From contig CAUYUJ010022059.1 of assembly GCA_963575745.1 (NCBI GenBank), positions 1,266,331 to 1,330,330 on the forward strand: a DNA stretch of 64,000 nucleotides, in the 5' to 3' direction. Numbering within the stretch: position 1 is the stretch's first letter; each line of letters starts with the position of its first letter. The stretch is from Prorocentrum cordatum (lineage: Eukaryota > Sar > Dinophyceae > Prorocentrales > Prorocentraceae). This document shows positions 37,950 through 49,639 of the stretch, in pieces. The notes beneath the pieces are model-generated. The model was not told where the DNA came from. It saw only the letters and a program-made list of their open reading frames with translations, and made no database searches. Both the position numbers and the translations under genes were made by a program.

Positions 37950-39130
37950 TGAAATTTGAGAGAGCGTGATCCACCGCCGCTTTACTGTGGAAAATTGCCA
38001 ACCTTTTCCTCCGGAACCCGGGTCGCCCCCCCCCCCCCTCCGAAAATCCCCCCCCCCCTGCAGAACCCCCTCCCCCCTTCCCCCCCCCCCCCCTCCCAGG
38101 CAAAACCCCCCCCTCCCTAAACCCTCCCCCCCCCCCCCCCCCTCCCGCTCGAAAACCGGGGGGGGGTCACTACCGGTTCGAACCCCTCCCCCCCCCCCCC
38201 CCTTCGGATTCCGGAAAACCGGGGGGGGGTCACTACGGTTCGAAACCCTCCCCCCCCCCCCCCCCCCCCCCCCCCCCTACTCACCGCCAGCAAACGACTC
38301 CCGGTCCCCACCACCGTCCGCATCACATCCCCCACTGGTGTTCCCAGCACCACTGTCCTCACCACCGCTGTCCCCACTGGTTCCACCACCGCCCCTACTG
38401 TCCCCACCAGTGGCCCCACCACTGTCGCACTGTCCCCGCTGTCCCCAGCACTGTTCCCACCACGGTTCCACTCTCCCCACTGTCTCCACGGCCCCAACCA
38501 CTGCCCGACTATCCCCACTGTCCCCACTGTCCCACTGACTCCTCCGCTGTCCCACTGAGCTGTCCCACTGTTCCCACCACTGTCCCCACTTTCCCCACCA
38601 CTGTCCCCACTGTACCTCTGTCCCATTGTCCCACCGCCGTCCTCGCCACCGCCTTCACCACTGTCCCCACCACCATTGTACCCTCCACTGTCCCACTGTT
38701 TCCACCTCATTCCCATTGTCCCCACACCACTGTCCCCACCACCACCGTCACCACCACTGTCCACTGTCCCCCCCTGTTCCCACCATTGTCCCCACCACTG
38801 TCCCCACCACTACCGTCCCCACCACTGTCCCACTGTCCCACTGTCCCCACCACTGTCCCGCTATCCCCTCACCACTGTCCCACCAACACCGTCCCCACCT
38901 CTGTCCGCACCCCCACTGGGTTTTCGAGAGGGGGGGGGGGGGGAGGGGTTCGAACCGGTAGTGACCCCCCCCCCCCTTTTCATGATGAGCAGGGGGGGGG
39001 GGAGGGGTTCGAACCGGTAGTGACCCCCCCCGGTTTTCCGGAGGGGGGGGGGGGGGGGTTCGAACCGGTAGTGACCCCCCCCGGTTTTCCGCCAGCAGCG
39101 GTAGAACACGCTCTTTCTGAAATTTGGATC
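37950..39130. repeat. 1.2-kb foldback element with poly-C/poly-G arms
   Basis: The left arm 37950-38280 has two copies, and the right arm 38915-39130 three inverted copies, of a unit built from CCGGGGGGGGTCACTACCGG + TTCGAACCCCTCC. The outer ends also pair: GAGAGCGTGATCCACCGCCGC on the left with the complement of TAGAACACGCTCTTTC on the right. The loop (38280-38915) is a separate minisatellite. Confidence 0.85.
38280..38915. repeat. CCACTGTCCC minisatellite (loop of the foldback)
   Basis: Degenerate tandem CCACTGTCCCCA / CCCACTGTTCC units of about 10-12 bp. All three frames are largely open, giving meaningless Pro/Ser/Thr or Gly/Asp-rich frames. Confidence 0.93.
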
Positions 39131-39668
39131 CGCTTTCAAGATTGAAAGGGGGTCCCGCGTTCAAAATGCGGTTCTGACCCTAGCGCCGCGCACTTTCGCC
39201 GTAAACGTTAGACGCAACTTCAAGGATTGAGGTCGGCCGGTTTTCGAAATGCGCCCCCCCCCCTCCATTCCGCCCGCGGCCGGCAAAAGACGCCCGAGGT
39301 CTCGAACGGAGGGATGGGGTCAGGGGGAAGAGGAAGATTCGCGGCAGCAGCAGCAGAAACATTACATGAAGAGGAAGAAAGGGTGCGAAGGAACAGCATT
39401 AGCAGAAACAGCAGGACGGACAGACGGGGGCGGAAATGGGAGGGAGAAGGGAATGAGAGACGGACACGAGCGGGAGGGAGAAGAGGAGGGGGGAGGATGA
39501 GGGATGGGGGGGGGGGGGAATAAGGGGGAACAGAAGGACAGGAGGACGAGTTTTATACGTCGACCTGATGAGGGATGGTGCAAACGCCTGATCGGGCAGT
39601 TCTCCTGCAAACTGAAAGGCCGTGATTCGGCCACTCGAAAAGATCCCGTCGCACGGGAGGCGGGCTCC
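39131..39668. other. no recognisable gene; purine-rich
   Basis: Includes a long G/A-rich tract (39300-39530). No gene was recognised. Confidence 0.6.
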
Positions 39669-40100
39669 CGTATCTCGCAAGGCGCAGGCGCGGTCAGGAG
39701 CTCTAGCGGCGAGCAGGGCAGGCAGCGCGGGGTGGAGAGAGGCGGAGGTTCACAATCCTAGACATGCAACGGCTCCCTCATCATCGCTGAAATCGGGCTG
39801 ACCTGTGGGACTCTGTGATTCACCCTCGCGACCGCGGTTTGCTACTCCGCTGGGAGCACGGTTGGGAATGGACGCTGGCCGTGTCACACATATCAAAGCC
39901 GGAAATCAACGCTCACCGTGGGCTGCTACCCCCGTCTCTCGCAGGGCGCAAGTTCGGTCAGGACCTCTAGCGGCGAGCAGGGCTGGCAGCGCGGGGTGGG
40001 GAGAGGCGGAGGTTTACAATCCTAGACATGCAGCGGCTTCCTCATCAGCGCTGAGGTCGGGCTGGCCTGCGGGGCTCTGTGATTCACCCTCGCGATCACG
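39669..40100. repeat. tandem duplication, period about 264 bp
   Basis: 39669-39835 and 39933-40100 match closely. Both carry CTCTAGCGGCGAGCAGGGC, ACAATCCTAGACATGCA and CTCTGTGATTCACCCTCGCG. Confidence 0.92.
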
Positions 40101-40306
40101 TGGCTAGTCCCAGGGGGCCTCATCCGAGCTTGTGGGCTGTGCGGGGCGGCTTGCAGCGTGCACTATTACTGGCGTGCGAGGCTGGGGAGACGCCCGAGGC
40201 GGCGAACTCGAGCGAACGAAAAGGACAGGGAGAGAGAGGTCGCGGGCCGCGGGCCCGCGTGTCTGGGGCAACATCGGCGGCGTCAGATCGTGATCTTCGG
40301 GTCCGT

Positions 40307-40735
40307 CTACACCGCCAGCGCCTCCAGCCACGTCGAGAGTTCCTCCTCGAGCCAGCCTGCGGGCATCACGCCGGTGTGGATGAGACCTGGGCCCTCGCAC
40401 CTCAGCGCTGTGAGGACGGTGGGCCTCTGGTCCCACTCGCCCATGGCAATGAGGACCTTCGTCTGGGAGTTGTCGTGGCACTTCTCGAGCTTGATGAAGG
40501 GGGCGGCGTCCTCAATCGCCGCCCTGGGGATGGTGTTCTCGCTCTCGGGGTTTCCGTTGGCCAGGGTGAACCAGGTGTTCAGCTCCTTCTTGCACTTGCC
40601 TCCGATGTCGCACTGAACCAGGGCCTCCACAGCGGCCATGACCAGGGAGGCCGTCGGCGATCCGAGAGTCTTGAGCTGCGCCTTCTGCGAGTCGTCGCCT
40701 GAGCGTAAGCGCTCCACCCGTGCCTTGAAGGTCAC
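40307..40735 (-). pseudogene. second member of the uncharacterised family, 5'-incomplete
   Basis: Minus-strand frame of about 142 codons ending at the stop 40307-40309. It shares the landmarks of 28334-29164 in order: LKTLGSPTAS, QCDIGGKCKKEL, IKLEKCH, HTGVMPAGWLEEELSTW. The frame opens at GTG (40735) without an ATG, and the first half of the domain present in the 28.3-kb copy is absent upstream. It is therefore either a 3' exon whose 5' exon is unrecognised, or a 5'-truncated retrocopy. No RT is adjacent, so the family can occur apart from a LINE. Confidence 0.6.
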
Positions 40736-41614
40736 AGGAGGACGAGGGGGATGAGGACGAGGGCGAAGACATCAACCGAACCCTCCGCCTCTTCCTCCGG
40801 GGCCTGGCGCGACTCTCTCTGGCGCGCGTCTGGCATGGGGTGGGATAGCAGGCAGCGCCCGGGCAAGTCAAGAAGCCCCCTCCCCCGCGCGCAACCCTTG
40901 ATTCGATCCAGAGGTGACCCGCACTTTCCAGCGCTCCTTGGTTCAAAGATGATATTTCGGGAAGAGATTCTATGACATTCTCTCCAGGCACCCATCCAGA
41001 AGGCACCCATCCAGAATTCAGAAAAACATCGCTGCGATGCACTGGAGGTTCGGGGAATCCCTGGCACGGGATCCGAGGCCCTCGCTCAGGCTGTCCTCGA
41101 ACACCCCCGCGCGGCGGTGCCCGAAGCGCCCCTCGCGCTTCCCTGGCTGTCCATCGCGCCTCGCGGCCGCCCCTCGACCGCGGGGCTCAGACGCCCAGCG
41201 CGGCAAGCAGCGGGCTCCCAGCGGGGCCGCAGTGGGCGGAGGACGCATTCGGAGCTCGAGCTGGTCGGCGACTCGGAGCTGTCGGACGGCTCGGCTCGGA
41301 CGTCTCGGCTCGGACGGTGGAGCGCCAAGCAAACGTCGGCCGTTGGCGCGGGGCTCGCGCCCCTCGCGTTCGCGAGCGGCCGCCTGACCGATCCCAATGA
41401 ACCACTCCTCTCGTCGATGCCGGACCAGGGCTTGCTGCTGGTCTCGGGGGGCAGCGACAAATCAAATCGCGTAAACAAATTCGAGGAGGGCGAGTTGAGG
41501 CAACGACAGTTGGCCTTCTGGGGGGGCCCTTGTCGCCACGGCTGTGTGCAGCTCGGGCAACTGGTGCGTTTGGCCCCATGGAGAGCCTCCGTTGCCCCAA
41601 CTTGCCCTGCTCCG
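40736..41614. other. no assigned gene
   Basis: A plus-strand frame (about 41117-41600) has fairly normal composition (LTDPNEPLLSSMPDQG, LVSGGSDKSNR) and ends just before a foldback copy, so it may be an exon. No family was recognised. Confidence 0.3.
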
Positions 41615-41775
41615 AAAAACATGAGAAGCTGCTGAAGGTCCGCGTGGATTTCTGGGGCCCCTGGCTGCGCCTCCCGCGCAGCCCCCGGCGCGTCCCGTGC
41701 GCACGGTAGAGGGGTCTCACCGCGGACTCGATAAATCCGCCCAGGCATTCGGAAGAATATGTTTATGCGGTTGTT
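41615..41775. repeat. foldback repeat, copy 6
   Basis: Left arm AAGGTCCGCGTGGATTTCT; right arm with ATAAATCCGCCCAGGCATTC. The A/T-richer outer ends also pair (AAAACATGAGAAG with ATATGTTTATG). The spacing is like that of the kinase intron copies. Confidence 0.6.
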
Positions 41776-42023
41776 TGTTCTTCTCAAGTCGTCGCCTGCC
41801 CAGCGCGCGAGAAGCGCCCCTTCTCGGAAGATTGCTTCGTGGCTGGTTGTTGCGACGTGGCGGGCGCCAAGAGCCGCGTGACGGCCGCGCCAGGCTCGGC
41901 GCGGCGCGCGAAGAATTGCACCCCGAGCGCAACGAGGGCCTGCGTCGCGCCGCAGCCTCAAACGAGCCCCACCCGCGCGGATGCCGTCGCGCCGGGGCGA
42001 AGACGCATTGTTTCTCCGCGCGC

Positions 42024-42345
42024 ATGGTGGACGCCGGCAGCGCCGACCCTGCGAATCGACCAGACGAGCTGGGCCTACTGAAGGCCGCGCGCGACAGGAG
42101 GATCGGCGCCTTCGCTTGCGAAAAGTGGAACGTCTTCAGTGACGAAACCGTACGTGTGCCAGGCGTGCCTATCATCGCGGTGGAGGACGAAGACAACAAT
42201 TTCTACCTCGCCAAGCGGAAACAGACCCGCACTTGCATCATTACTGGATTGCACTCCCCGATGGCGATCAGGTTCGGATCTGATGGGTCCAGGTACACGC
42301 CTATGGATTGGGTGGCGAAGGTCGACTGCGACGCGGCGTTCATGC
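42024..42345 (+). CDS. partial glycosyltransferase-like domain
   Basis: From ATG 42024 about 105 codons read like the N-terminal half of a multicopy dinoflagellate domain: a FACEKWNVFSDE segment, a VPGVPIIAVEDEDN segment, then DWVAKVDCDAAFMPSRPR. The last resembles the DWxxKVDPDxxFxPxRLR block of that family, with a DxD motif. Immediately afterwards the expected continuation (IHFACPDNC..MRGWFGNPDVMS) is found in another frame up to TAG 42502, so a frameshift or small intron separates them. Family assignment is from memory of the motif pattern, not a search. Substrate unknown. Probably a partial or decaying copy. Confidence 0.45.
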
Positions 42346-42599
42346 CGAGCCGCCCAAGGACGTTCCTGGCAGCGCAGGGCGCGCCGGCGGTCGGATCCAC
42401 TTCGCGTGCCCAGATAACTGCAGGGGCGCAATGCGCGGCTGGTTTGGCAACCCCGATGTCATGTCGGCGGCGGCATTCGACGCGCCGCTGCCCAGCGCTT
42501 AGTGGCGCGACGGCACCCTGGACTGGGAAACGGGGACCGAGGGCGGAAAGCGCGGCCCCAAAGGCGAGGAAACACTGGGCCTTGCGCAAACTCCGCCAA

Positions 42600-43000
42600 T
42601 CTCTCCCAGGAGGCGAGGGGCTTGAATGTGTAATCTGGCCAGGAATCCGAAGGTTTCGAGCGGGCGGCAAGGGGATTGAGCAGTGGGGCCTGAAAGCGAA
42701 GGATGTAACCAGGTGGCGAGGCCTGGGCGCGGGGGATCTGATTGAGCATGAGCAGTCTGGCCTGAAGAAGCTAAGGATTCGAACGGGCGGCGGGGCTCGG
42801 AGGAGTCCGACGGGGGGTCGGGCCTGGAAGCGAAGCATTCGATGAGGCCGCGGGGCCTGGAAGAACTGGGTTTGACGAAGCAGTCTGGCCCGGAAGCCAA
42901 GGGTGCGAGCGGGCGGCGGGACCTGCAGCAGAAGAACTTGCTTTGGGGGTCGGGCCCGGGGGCCGTGAATTTCTCACGGGCGGTGAGGGACCCAGCGGGC
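42600..43000. repeat. degenerate GC-rich tandem repeat, about 45-50 bp
   Basis: Recurring word GGCCTGGAAG..GAAGGATTCGAGCGGGCGGC. Units are strongly diverged. Confidence 0.6.
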
Positions 43001-43400
43001 CTGGCTTCGGAACGGGTTCTCTCCAGGGCGTGTCCAGGCCGTGATTGGCGACGTGTCAGGCCCGACCGCCGCGCAGGTGGATGCCTGGTCGCCCCGCCTG
43101 CGATCGCAGGCGCGCGGCGCGGATGGCGCTGTCAAAGCGGCGGTCGGCACCGCCGCCGCATCTCAAGGGCCGGGGGAACGTGCTGGTCCGTCGTCGTCGG
43201 CCTTGTCGTCGTCGGTCTATGGGCTGAGGCTCCCCCAGTTGATTGATTCGGAGGTGGTCTCCCTCCACGGCTTTTTGTCCCCCACTGCTGTTGTTCAGTT
43301 TGCAGCAGAGTACTGTGGGGTTCGTGCGGAGGCCACGCTTTTCGAGCCCCCTCAGGCCGAGGAAGGAACTCTCTTTTTTGTTCGCAGTCCTTGAGCCGAG
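43001..43400. other. no recognisable gene
   Basis: A plus frame (about 43041-43394) is open and not obviously repetitive, but it matches nothing I know. Confidence 0.4.
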
Positions 43401-43945
43401 CGTTTCCTCCGGGATTCGATGTAGTCGGTCTCAGTCTCAGTCCCTGATCCCATTCCTCCTCTGTTCTCGATTCTCGGTCCTCGATCCACGGTCCTCTGTC
43501 TTCGGCGACGCCCTCGACTGTCATCCTGATCTTAATCCTCTGTTCTGTATCCTCTATCCGCTATCCTCGATTCTCGGACCTCGATCCTCGGTCCTCTCCT
43601 CCTACTTCTCCTACTACTCCTCTTCTTCCTCCTCCTACTCGACTCCTCCTCCTCCTCCTCCTCCTCCACCTCCTCCTCATGGTCGTCCTCCTCTTTCCCC
43701 TCTTCCTCTAATCTCGATTATTCGATCCTTCGTGAAAATAGACTATCTTCCTACTTCTCCTCCTACTCCTCATTCTCCTCCTCCTCCTCCTCCTCCTCAT
43801 CTATCGTCGGCTCTCGATTGTCAAGCCTCGATTATCCGTCCTCCGTCCTCCCCCGTCCTCCGTCCCTCGTCTCCGTCCTCCTCCTCCTCCTCCTCCTCCT
43901 CCTCCTCCTCCTCCTCCTCCTCCTCCTCCTCCCTGCCTCCTCTCC
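43400..43945. repeat. TCCTCGATCC-type repeats and (TCC)n
   Basis: Short degenerate TTCTCGGTCCTCGATCC words, then TCC/CTCCT arrays with a perfect (TCC) run at 43876-43930. Confidence 0.85.
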
Positions 43946-44121
43946 ATTCAAAATCCGCTCGAAATCCATCCTCAGACCTTTCCTGACCTCTATCCTGGCC
44001 AGCTTTTCGAGGCTCGCCTAGCCCTGGCCACGAGGGCCCAACAACAGCGACCCTCGATCCCCACTCGATCCATTTCGACACCCCTCTTCTTCCTCGGAAG
44101 AACAGCAAACACAAAGGATAT

Positions 44122-44315
44122 AGCGTATAGCCATCAACTGTTGAAGTTCCCAACGGGTTTCTAGGGTCGGCACGTCGGGCCCCCACTCCGTACATGCCCC
44201 CTCCCGCGCCGGTGGCGCAGCCGGAGGTGTCGCCAGGAGAGTGGGCATGTCCGTCCAGCGCCGACCGAAGAAATTCGCAGAGAGATTTGACAATTTACGC
44301 TCTTGTCGCCTTACT
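44122..44315. repeat. foldback repeat, copy 7 (diverged)
   Basis: Left arm TTCCCAACGGGTTTCTAGGG + TCGGC; right arm CAGCGCCGACCGAAGAAATT. The central GC-rich spacer is similar in layout to the other copies. Confidence 0.5.
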
Positions 44316-44975
44316 CCTCCCTCGAGGTCTCGACCCCTTCCCCAGGGGCACCTCTCCCTCCCGGACCAGTTTCATCGCCCAGGGCCCAGGGGAGGGCCCC
44401 GCGAGAGGTCAGAATCCACAAGAATCCAGGGGGCCAGGAAATCACATAATCCCACATCCCAGATCCAACAATACAAGATCCAGAGCACGAAGCCCAAAAC
44501 CCACAGCCATGACGCTGGAGGCCCGAAATGCAGAATGCTTCTGCTGCGACGGCCCGACATCTGCGGGGCCGACGACCCAAAGTGCAGTCGGGGGCGGCCA
44601 ATAGGGGGGCGTCCAAGAAGGGGGGGCGCGAATCATGGCTGGCGGCATGTGCGCGACCCAAACGGGGGCCAGAGACGTAATGAAATAAGAAGAGGCGCCA
44701 TGAAATCTGGGAAAACATAATGGCCCACGCCATGAGATCCACCCCCCCCTAGTCATCACCCCCCTCTTGGCCGCCCCCGATGCAGGTCGCAGGGCGCCCG
44801 GGGCCGCCCCGGGAAGTGGGGGGGGGGGGGGCGCGTCGCCAGAGGCAGCTGGGCCGCCGCCCAGGAGGCACCCGCCCACGCCGGACGCCACTGGGCCGCC
44901 GCCGAGCAGTCGTCCGCCCAGCGCGGGCCTGGCCCGGCCGATCCCTCTGCGCGGAGCCGCGCCCCTGAGGCAGGT
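44316..44975. other. no recognisable gene
   Basis: Only low-complexity or anonymous open frames. Confidence 0.5.
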
Positions 44976-44979
44976 CGCC

Positions 44980-45033
<54 letters not shown>

Positions 45034-45039
45034 CTCGCC

Positions 45040-45095
<56 letters not shown>

Positions 45096-45330
45096 CTTTG
45101 TCATCGTGGTCGTGTCGCCACCGTCGTCGGCGGACGTCGGCGTCGCCGTCGTGATCGTCGCGGTCGACGGCGTCGTCGTCGGCGGATGTCGACAAAGTGA
45201 CTGTTGTCGATGGACTGCGTCGGCGGACGTCGACGACATGATAGGAGGAGGAGGAGGAGGAGGAGGAGGAGGAAGAGGAGGAGGAGGAGGAGGAGGAGGA
45301 GGAGGAGGAGGCGGAAGCAGGAGAGGGGAT
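44976..45330. repeat. (GTC)n and (GGA)n arrays
   Basis: GTC/CGT array at 44976-45100 with an imperfect continuation to 45235, then (GGA)n at 45243-45312. Confidence 0.97.
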
Positions 45331-45339
45331 AGAGGAATC

Positions 45340-46085
45340 CCACCAACCCTCTGGGCGTAGGTGGTTTAGGGAGTTTCCGCTTCCACCCCTCCTTCTTCCC
45401 CTTCGGGGGGGAGTTTACCCCTCCTCCCAACCCCCTCCCATGGACCTGGACGGGGGGCGCGGCGACGCGTTGGAGCGCCCAAGATGGCCCAAGACGGCGC
45501 GCCTCGGAAAGCCCAAGATGACCTCCAAAATGGCTCAAGATAGGCCAAGCTGCATCAAGATGGCTCTGAAGATGCTCCAAGAGGCCCCAAGACCGCCCCA
45601 AGACGGCTCCAAGAGGCTAAATAGCTCCCCAGGAGTCCTCCAAGAGGCTAAAATCCTTCAAACACATAAGGAAAACAAATGATTTGTGCCTTCTCGCCTG
45701 TTCGCTTCCAATGGCCTTCCGAGGCCCAAAATGGCTCCAAGATAGCCCAAGATAGCCGCAAGAGGGGCCCCAGAGGGCCCCAAGACGGCCCAAAGAGCGC
45801 CCAAGAGCGCTCCAAGAGCGCCCCACGAGGGGTCCAGGAGGCTATTTTTTGGGCTCCCGAGGGGCGGTACGAACTGGGGACCCCCCTTCTTTGATCGATC
45901 GCCTCCAAGATGACCCCAAGAAGACCCTCAGCGGCCCCAAGAGGCCCCCCCCGAGGCACCCATGACCCCGAAGAACCCCCCAAGATCGCCAAGAGACCCC
46001 CCAGACGTCCCAAGAGGCCACCAAGAATCGCCCAAGAGATACCCCAAGAGGCTCCGAGAGGCATCCAAGAGACCTCTGGCCCTCG
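45340..46085 (+). repeat. composite CCAAGATGGCC-type repeat, block 3
   Basis: A 5' module (CCCTTCGGGGGGGAGTTTAC + CCC..CCATGGACCTGGACGG) is shared with 49250-49340. The CCAAGATGGCC array follows, with linkers at 45650-45720 and 45840-45905. It ends in (TCC)n at 46085. Confidence 0.82.
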
Positions 46086-46783
46086 TGCTTGCCCTCCTCC
46101 TCCTCCTGTTCCTCCTTCCTGCTCCTACTCCTTCTCTTCTCTTCTTCCTCCTCCTCCAACTCCTCCTCATCATATTCACCCTCCTTCTTCCTACTCCCTC
46201 ATCCATCCATCCATCCATCTCGTCCTTCTCTTCCTCACTCCTTTGCACGGTTCGGCCGTCCTCATCTTTGCTGCCGCACTTCCCTGATCACCTCAACTCG
46301 CCTGGACATCGTTTCTGGATGGGCTGGTGGGGATACTTGTTCGGTCGCGTCCGCGAGCGAAGAACGCAGGCGGAGACAGAAGCTGTCCGGGGCACGGAAA
46401 CAGACCTAATTAGCTGCAGGGCGCGGGACGGGCCAGCCGAGCCAGCTCACAAGGCGGCTGCTGAGCCGCAGGGTGAGGGCTGACTGGCTGATGGCACCCA
46501 AGGAAGCTCAGGCATCGTGCAGCCCTGAGCAAAATGCCAGGGAATTCGGTGTACGCCCTGCGGCGTGGACCACTCTGTGAAGGCGAGAGCGTAAGCGAGC
46601 TGATGCCCACACCCCTCTCACGCCTGGTGGTCGCGAAGGCGAGGTGAACGATGAACGAGTCGCCAGCGGGGCGCCACGTCCAGGCCCGTACCAACGGCGT
46701 ATACCAGCTAGGTGGGCTGAGCAACCGAGGTGACGTCGTAGACCTGCCTGAATGGCTGGGACGGAGCCCGGGTGAAGCGCAGC
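46086..46783. other. no recognisable gene
   Basis: TCC and CATC tract to about 46225, then anonymous sequence. GGGCTGGTGGGGAT occurs at 46321, a word repeated at 47604 and 50858. Confidence 0.5.
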
Positions 46784-47610
46784 GTGAAACGGAAGGCTGA
46801 ACCACTCCGACGCGACAGCGGGGCTCCCGGGGCCCACCATCCCAAGCACGTGGAGCAGGCCGGCCCTGTGGAGAACCCTTTGGGCCTGGCCCCAGTCACC
46901 CGCCTGTCATAGCGTGGTGAGGCGCCGCACTGAGTGTGACAGTAGCCAGACTGGCGGGGATGAACATCGCCAGCGTGGCTGAAGAAGGTACCAGGGGGCA
47001 GCCGCGTCAGGGGACGAACCCCCGTTGTGATGCGGGGGCACGTAATCCTGGCAGCCCGCCCTGCCCGGGTGGGACCTCCGAGGGGGGGGCGGTGGGGACA
47101 GTCATCACCAGCCATCCACGCGGAGGGGCACACCAGGGGCACCTGGCGACGGGAGGAGGACAGGGGGAGGGCCGAAGCCCGGGCCCTAACTCCAGGGATG
47201 CAGCTAATGGCTGCTCATGGTTCTACCATGACGATGGCGTTACCTGCCTGGGCTCGGTGGGACGAAATGGAAGCACCTTGTCCGGCGGAAGGATGGACCA
47301 CTCCGAGACGCTGGCGCCATCCAGGGAAACGCCACTCCCGAGCAGGGGCAACGGACCGACCGGCCCGAGTGTGGGGCACCTGCGGGCTCGCCCCGTGGCC
47401 CCAGGGTCACGACGCGAACGTCGTAGAGAACCGCGTATTGCGCGGAAGGGAAGCCGGACTGGCGGGGATGAACGTCGCCAGCGCAGCTGGAGAGTAGGCA
47501 CCAGGGGGCGACAGAGCCAGGGGGCAATCACCCACGTGCGGAGCAGTGTCACGGGACCTGACGGGTCACCCTGCCCGTGCGGGACCCTCCTGCGGTGGGG
47601 GCTGGTGGGG
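46784..47610. repeat. tandem duplication, period about 485-500 bp
   Basis: 46784-47085 and 47268-47610 share, in order, ACCACTCCGA, GTAGAGAACC-like words, ACTGGCGGGGATGAAC + TCGCCAGCG, ACCAGGGGGC and CCTGCCCG.GTGGGACC. Divergence is substantial. No protein-coding signal was recognised in either copy. Confidence 0.7.
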
Positions 47611-48730
47611 ATACGCGAAGCGTCTAGAATTCCGAGTCAGCCCCAGGAAATCGCTCGACTGCTGCTGATGCCTTGCCCTGCGTGGTGTGCAATGCTAAGT
47701 GCAAGCAGAAGGGGAGGTCGACTGAAATATCATCCAATCGCCGACGTGCCCAAACCGTGAAGCGCAGGCTTAATCGCAGGCTGAGTAGGAAGAGCAAGAG
47801 CACATGCGATGTTGTCGCTGCTGCACGTTGATGAATTCACCATCCACTTTCTTTTTTTTGTTTCCCAAAATGCGTGGTGCTGCAAGTTGAAAGATTTCCC
47901 AGTGGCAATATAAGCGGTCGCAGCCCAGACCGGGCAACTCATCATCCACTTTCTGCTGCTGTCCAACACATGTTTGCATCTTTTCTTCGAGTAGGGCCTC
48001 CTGGTATTGTATGCGGCTGGTGTATTCCTGATGCTGTATGTGGCTTCTTATCGAGGGCGATCAATGCGCGTTCTTGCCCTTGGCGCCGGATGTTGACACT
48101 ACGTCTGCTTCCCATTCCTCGACTGCGCCCTCGTGATCAAGATTTTTCTCGTTGCCTCCGTCTAGCTGGACAAGGCAGTTGCACACAGGCCCTAGCTAGC
48201 CAAATCCACTGGCTAGGAGTATGGCGGGCGTTGACGTCGCTAGCCAATGAGGACTGGGAGGTGGAGATAGAAAAAGACGACGAGAGGATGAACAGGAGGA
48301 AAAGGAGGAAGAGAAGGAGGGGAGGAGGAGACGGCGGAAAGGAGGAAACGGTGCACCAAAAAGAGGAGGGAGAGGAGGAGAGAGGAGTAGGAGGAGAAGG
48401 AGGAGGAAGAGGGCAAGCAGGGAGAAGGGGAGGAGGACCAGTGTAAAGTCAAGACGCATCAACGATATTGCAATACACCCTCCAAGTTCCCTCTGCATAA
48501 GTCCCTGCACCAATGTATGCTCATTACGGGAGATGGCCAATCGAAAAAGAAGTGACGGAGCACCTTCAAACGTGAACTTCAGCGCCACGAATCAACATGA
48601 CGGTTGTGTCCTCGCAACCCAAAATCGCGCCAAGACGCCATTCATGGAAATTCATCACCGCGAATCAACTTGACGGTTGCCCCCGGACAATCCTAAACAG
48701 TGCCAGGACACCATTCCCGGGACCTCAAGC
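47611..48730. other. no recognisable gene
   Basis: Two copies of ATCCACTTTCT near 47843 and 47946, and a GGAGGA-rich stretch at 48270-48435. Nothing else. Confidence 0.5.
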
Positions 48731-49170
48731 CTACGGATCCTTGAAACGAATGCGCGCGGCGCTGAAACGATAACCACATTTTGAAAAAATGAGCCGCCAT
48801 CCATCCTTGAGAAACTGTTGCAAACGTTTGAAACGAATGTGCGCGCTCCTGAAAGCGAAAAACACGTTTTGACAAGGACCCGCCCTTCATCCTCGCTGTT
48901 GCAAACTGTTGAAATGAATGTGCACGGCGTTGCGGCGAAGGCCACATTTTGAAGACGCCCATCACCCATCCTTGAAACTGTTGCAAACACGAAGGTTTGA
49001 AGCCGCTGCAACGCAACATTTTAGAACACGATTGTGCGTGGCGCTGATGCGACAGCCACATTCAACAGGACAAGCCCTCAACCGTTTGAATGTTTTGCAA
49101 ACGTTTGAAACGAATGTGCGCGGCGCTGAAGCGGGAATCGCATTTTGACAAGGGCCCGCCCTCCACCCTT
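48731..49170. repeat. degenerate tandem repeat, about 90-95 bp, 5 units
   Basis: Units contain GTTTGAAACGAATGTGCGCG + GCGCTGAA, then CCACATTTTGA, GGACCCGCCC and CCTTGAAACTGTTGCAAAC. Confidence 0.8.
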
Positions 49171-49369
49171 GAAACACTGCTAAGTCCCACAAGCCCTTTG
49201 GGCGACAGGTGGTCTAACGAGAGTCCTCTTCCCTCTTCAAACAAAAACCCTATCCCCCTACGGGGGGAGGGGTTTGCCCCTCCCCTTACACCTCCCCTGG
49301 ACTTTGTTTGGGGGCCCCGCGAAGTGTCAGGGCGTCCAAAACGGCCTCGTCGAGGAAGCCAACATCACT

Positions 49370-49625
49370 ACTTTTTACTCAGGTTTTGACCCCATCGTGG
49401 CCTCTTTGGGGGGGGGGGGGGGGCGAACGTTACCCCACCAGCCCTCTGGGCGCCCAAATCATTGGTTTTACTAAGGTGTTGGCCCCATGTTGGCCTCTTT
49501 TTTTTGGGGGGGGGGGGGGGCTGAACGGTATCCCACCAGCCCTCTGGGCACCACAACCATTATTCGTACTAAGGTTTTGGCACCACGTTGGCCTCTTTGG
49601 GAGGGGGGTGGCTGAACGTTATCTA
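49370..49625. repeat. 95-bp tandem repeat, 2.7 copies, with poly-G runs
   Basis: Units start AAGGTTTTGGCCCCATGTTGG, have CCTCTTTGGGG with a variable G run, and end with CCCACCAGCCCTCTGGGC. Spacing is 95-96 bp. Confidence 0.9.
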
Positions 49626-49639
49626 AGCTCCTCCTTTGA

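Noticed and set aside
45528-45545. CCAAAATGGCTCAAG as a spliced-leader relic
   Set aside because: It is a variant of the CCAAGATGGCC array, not the leader or its complement across its length.
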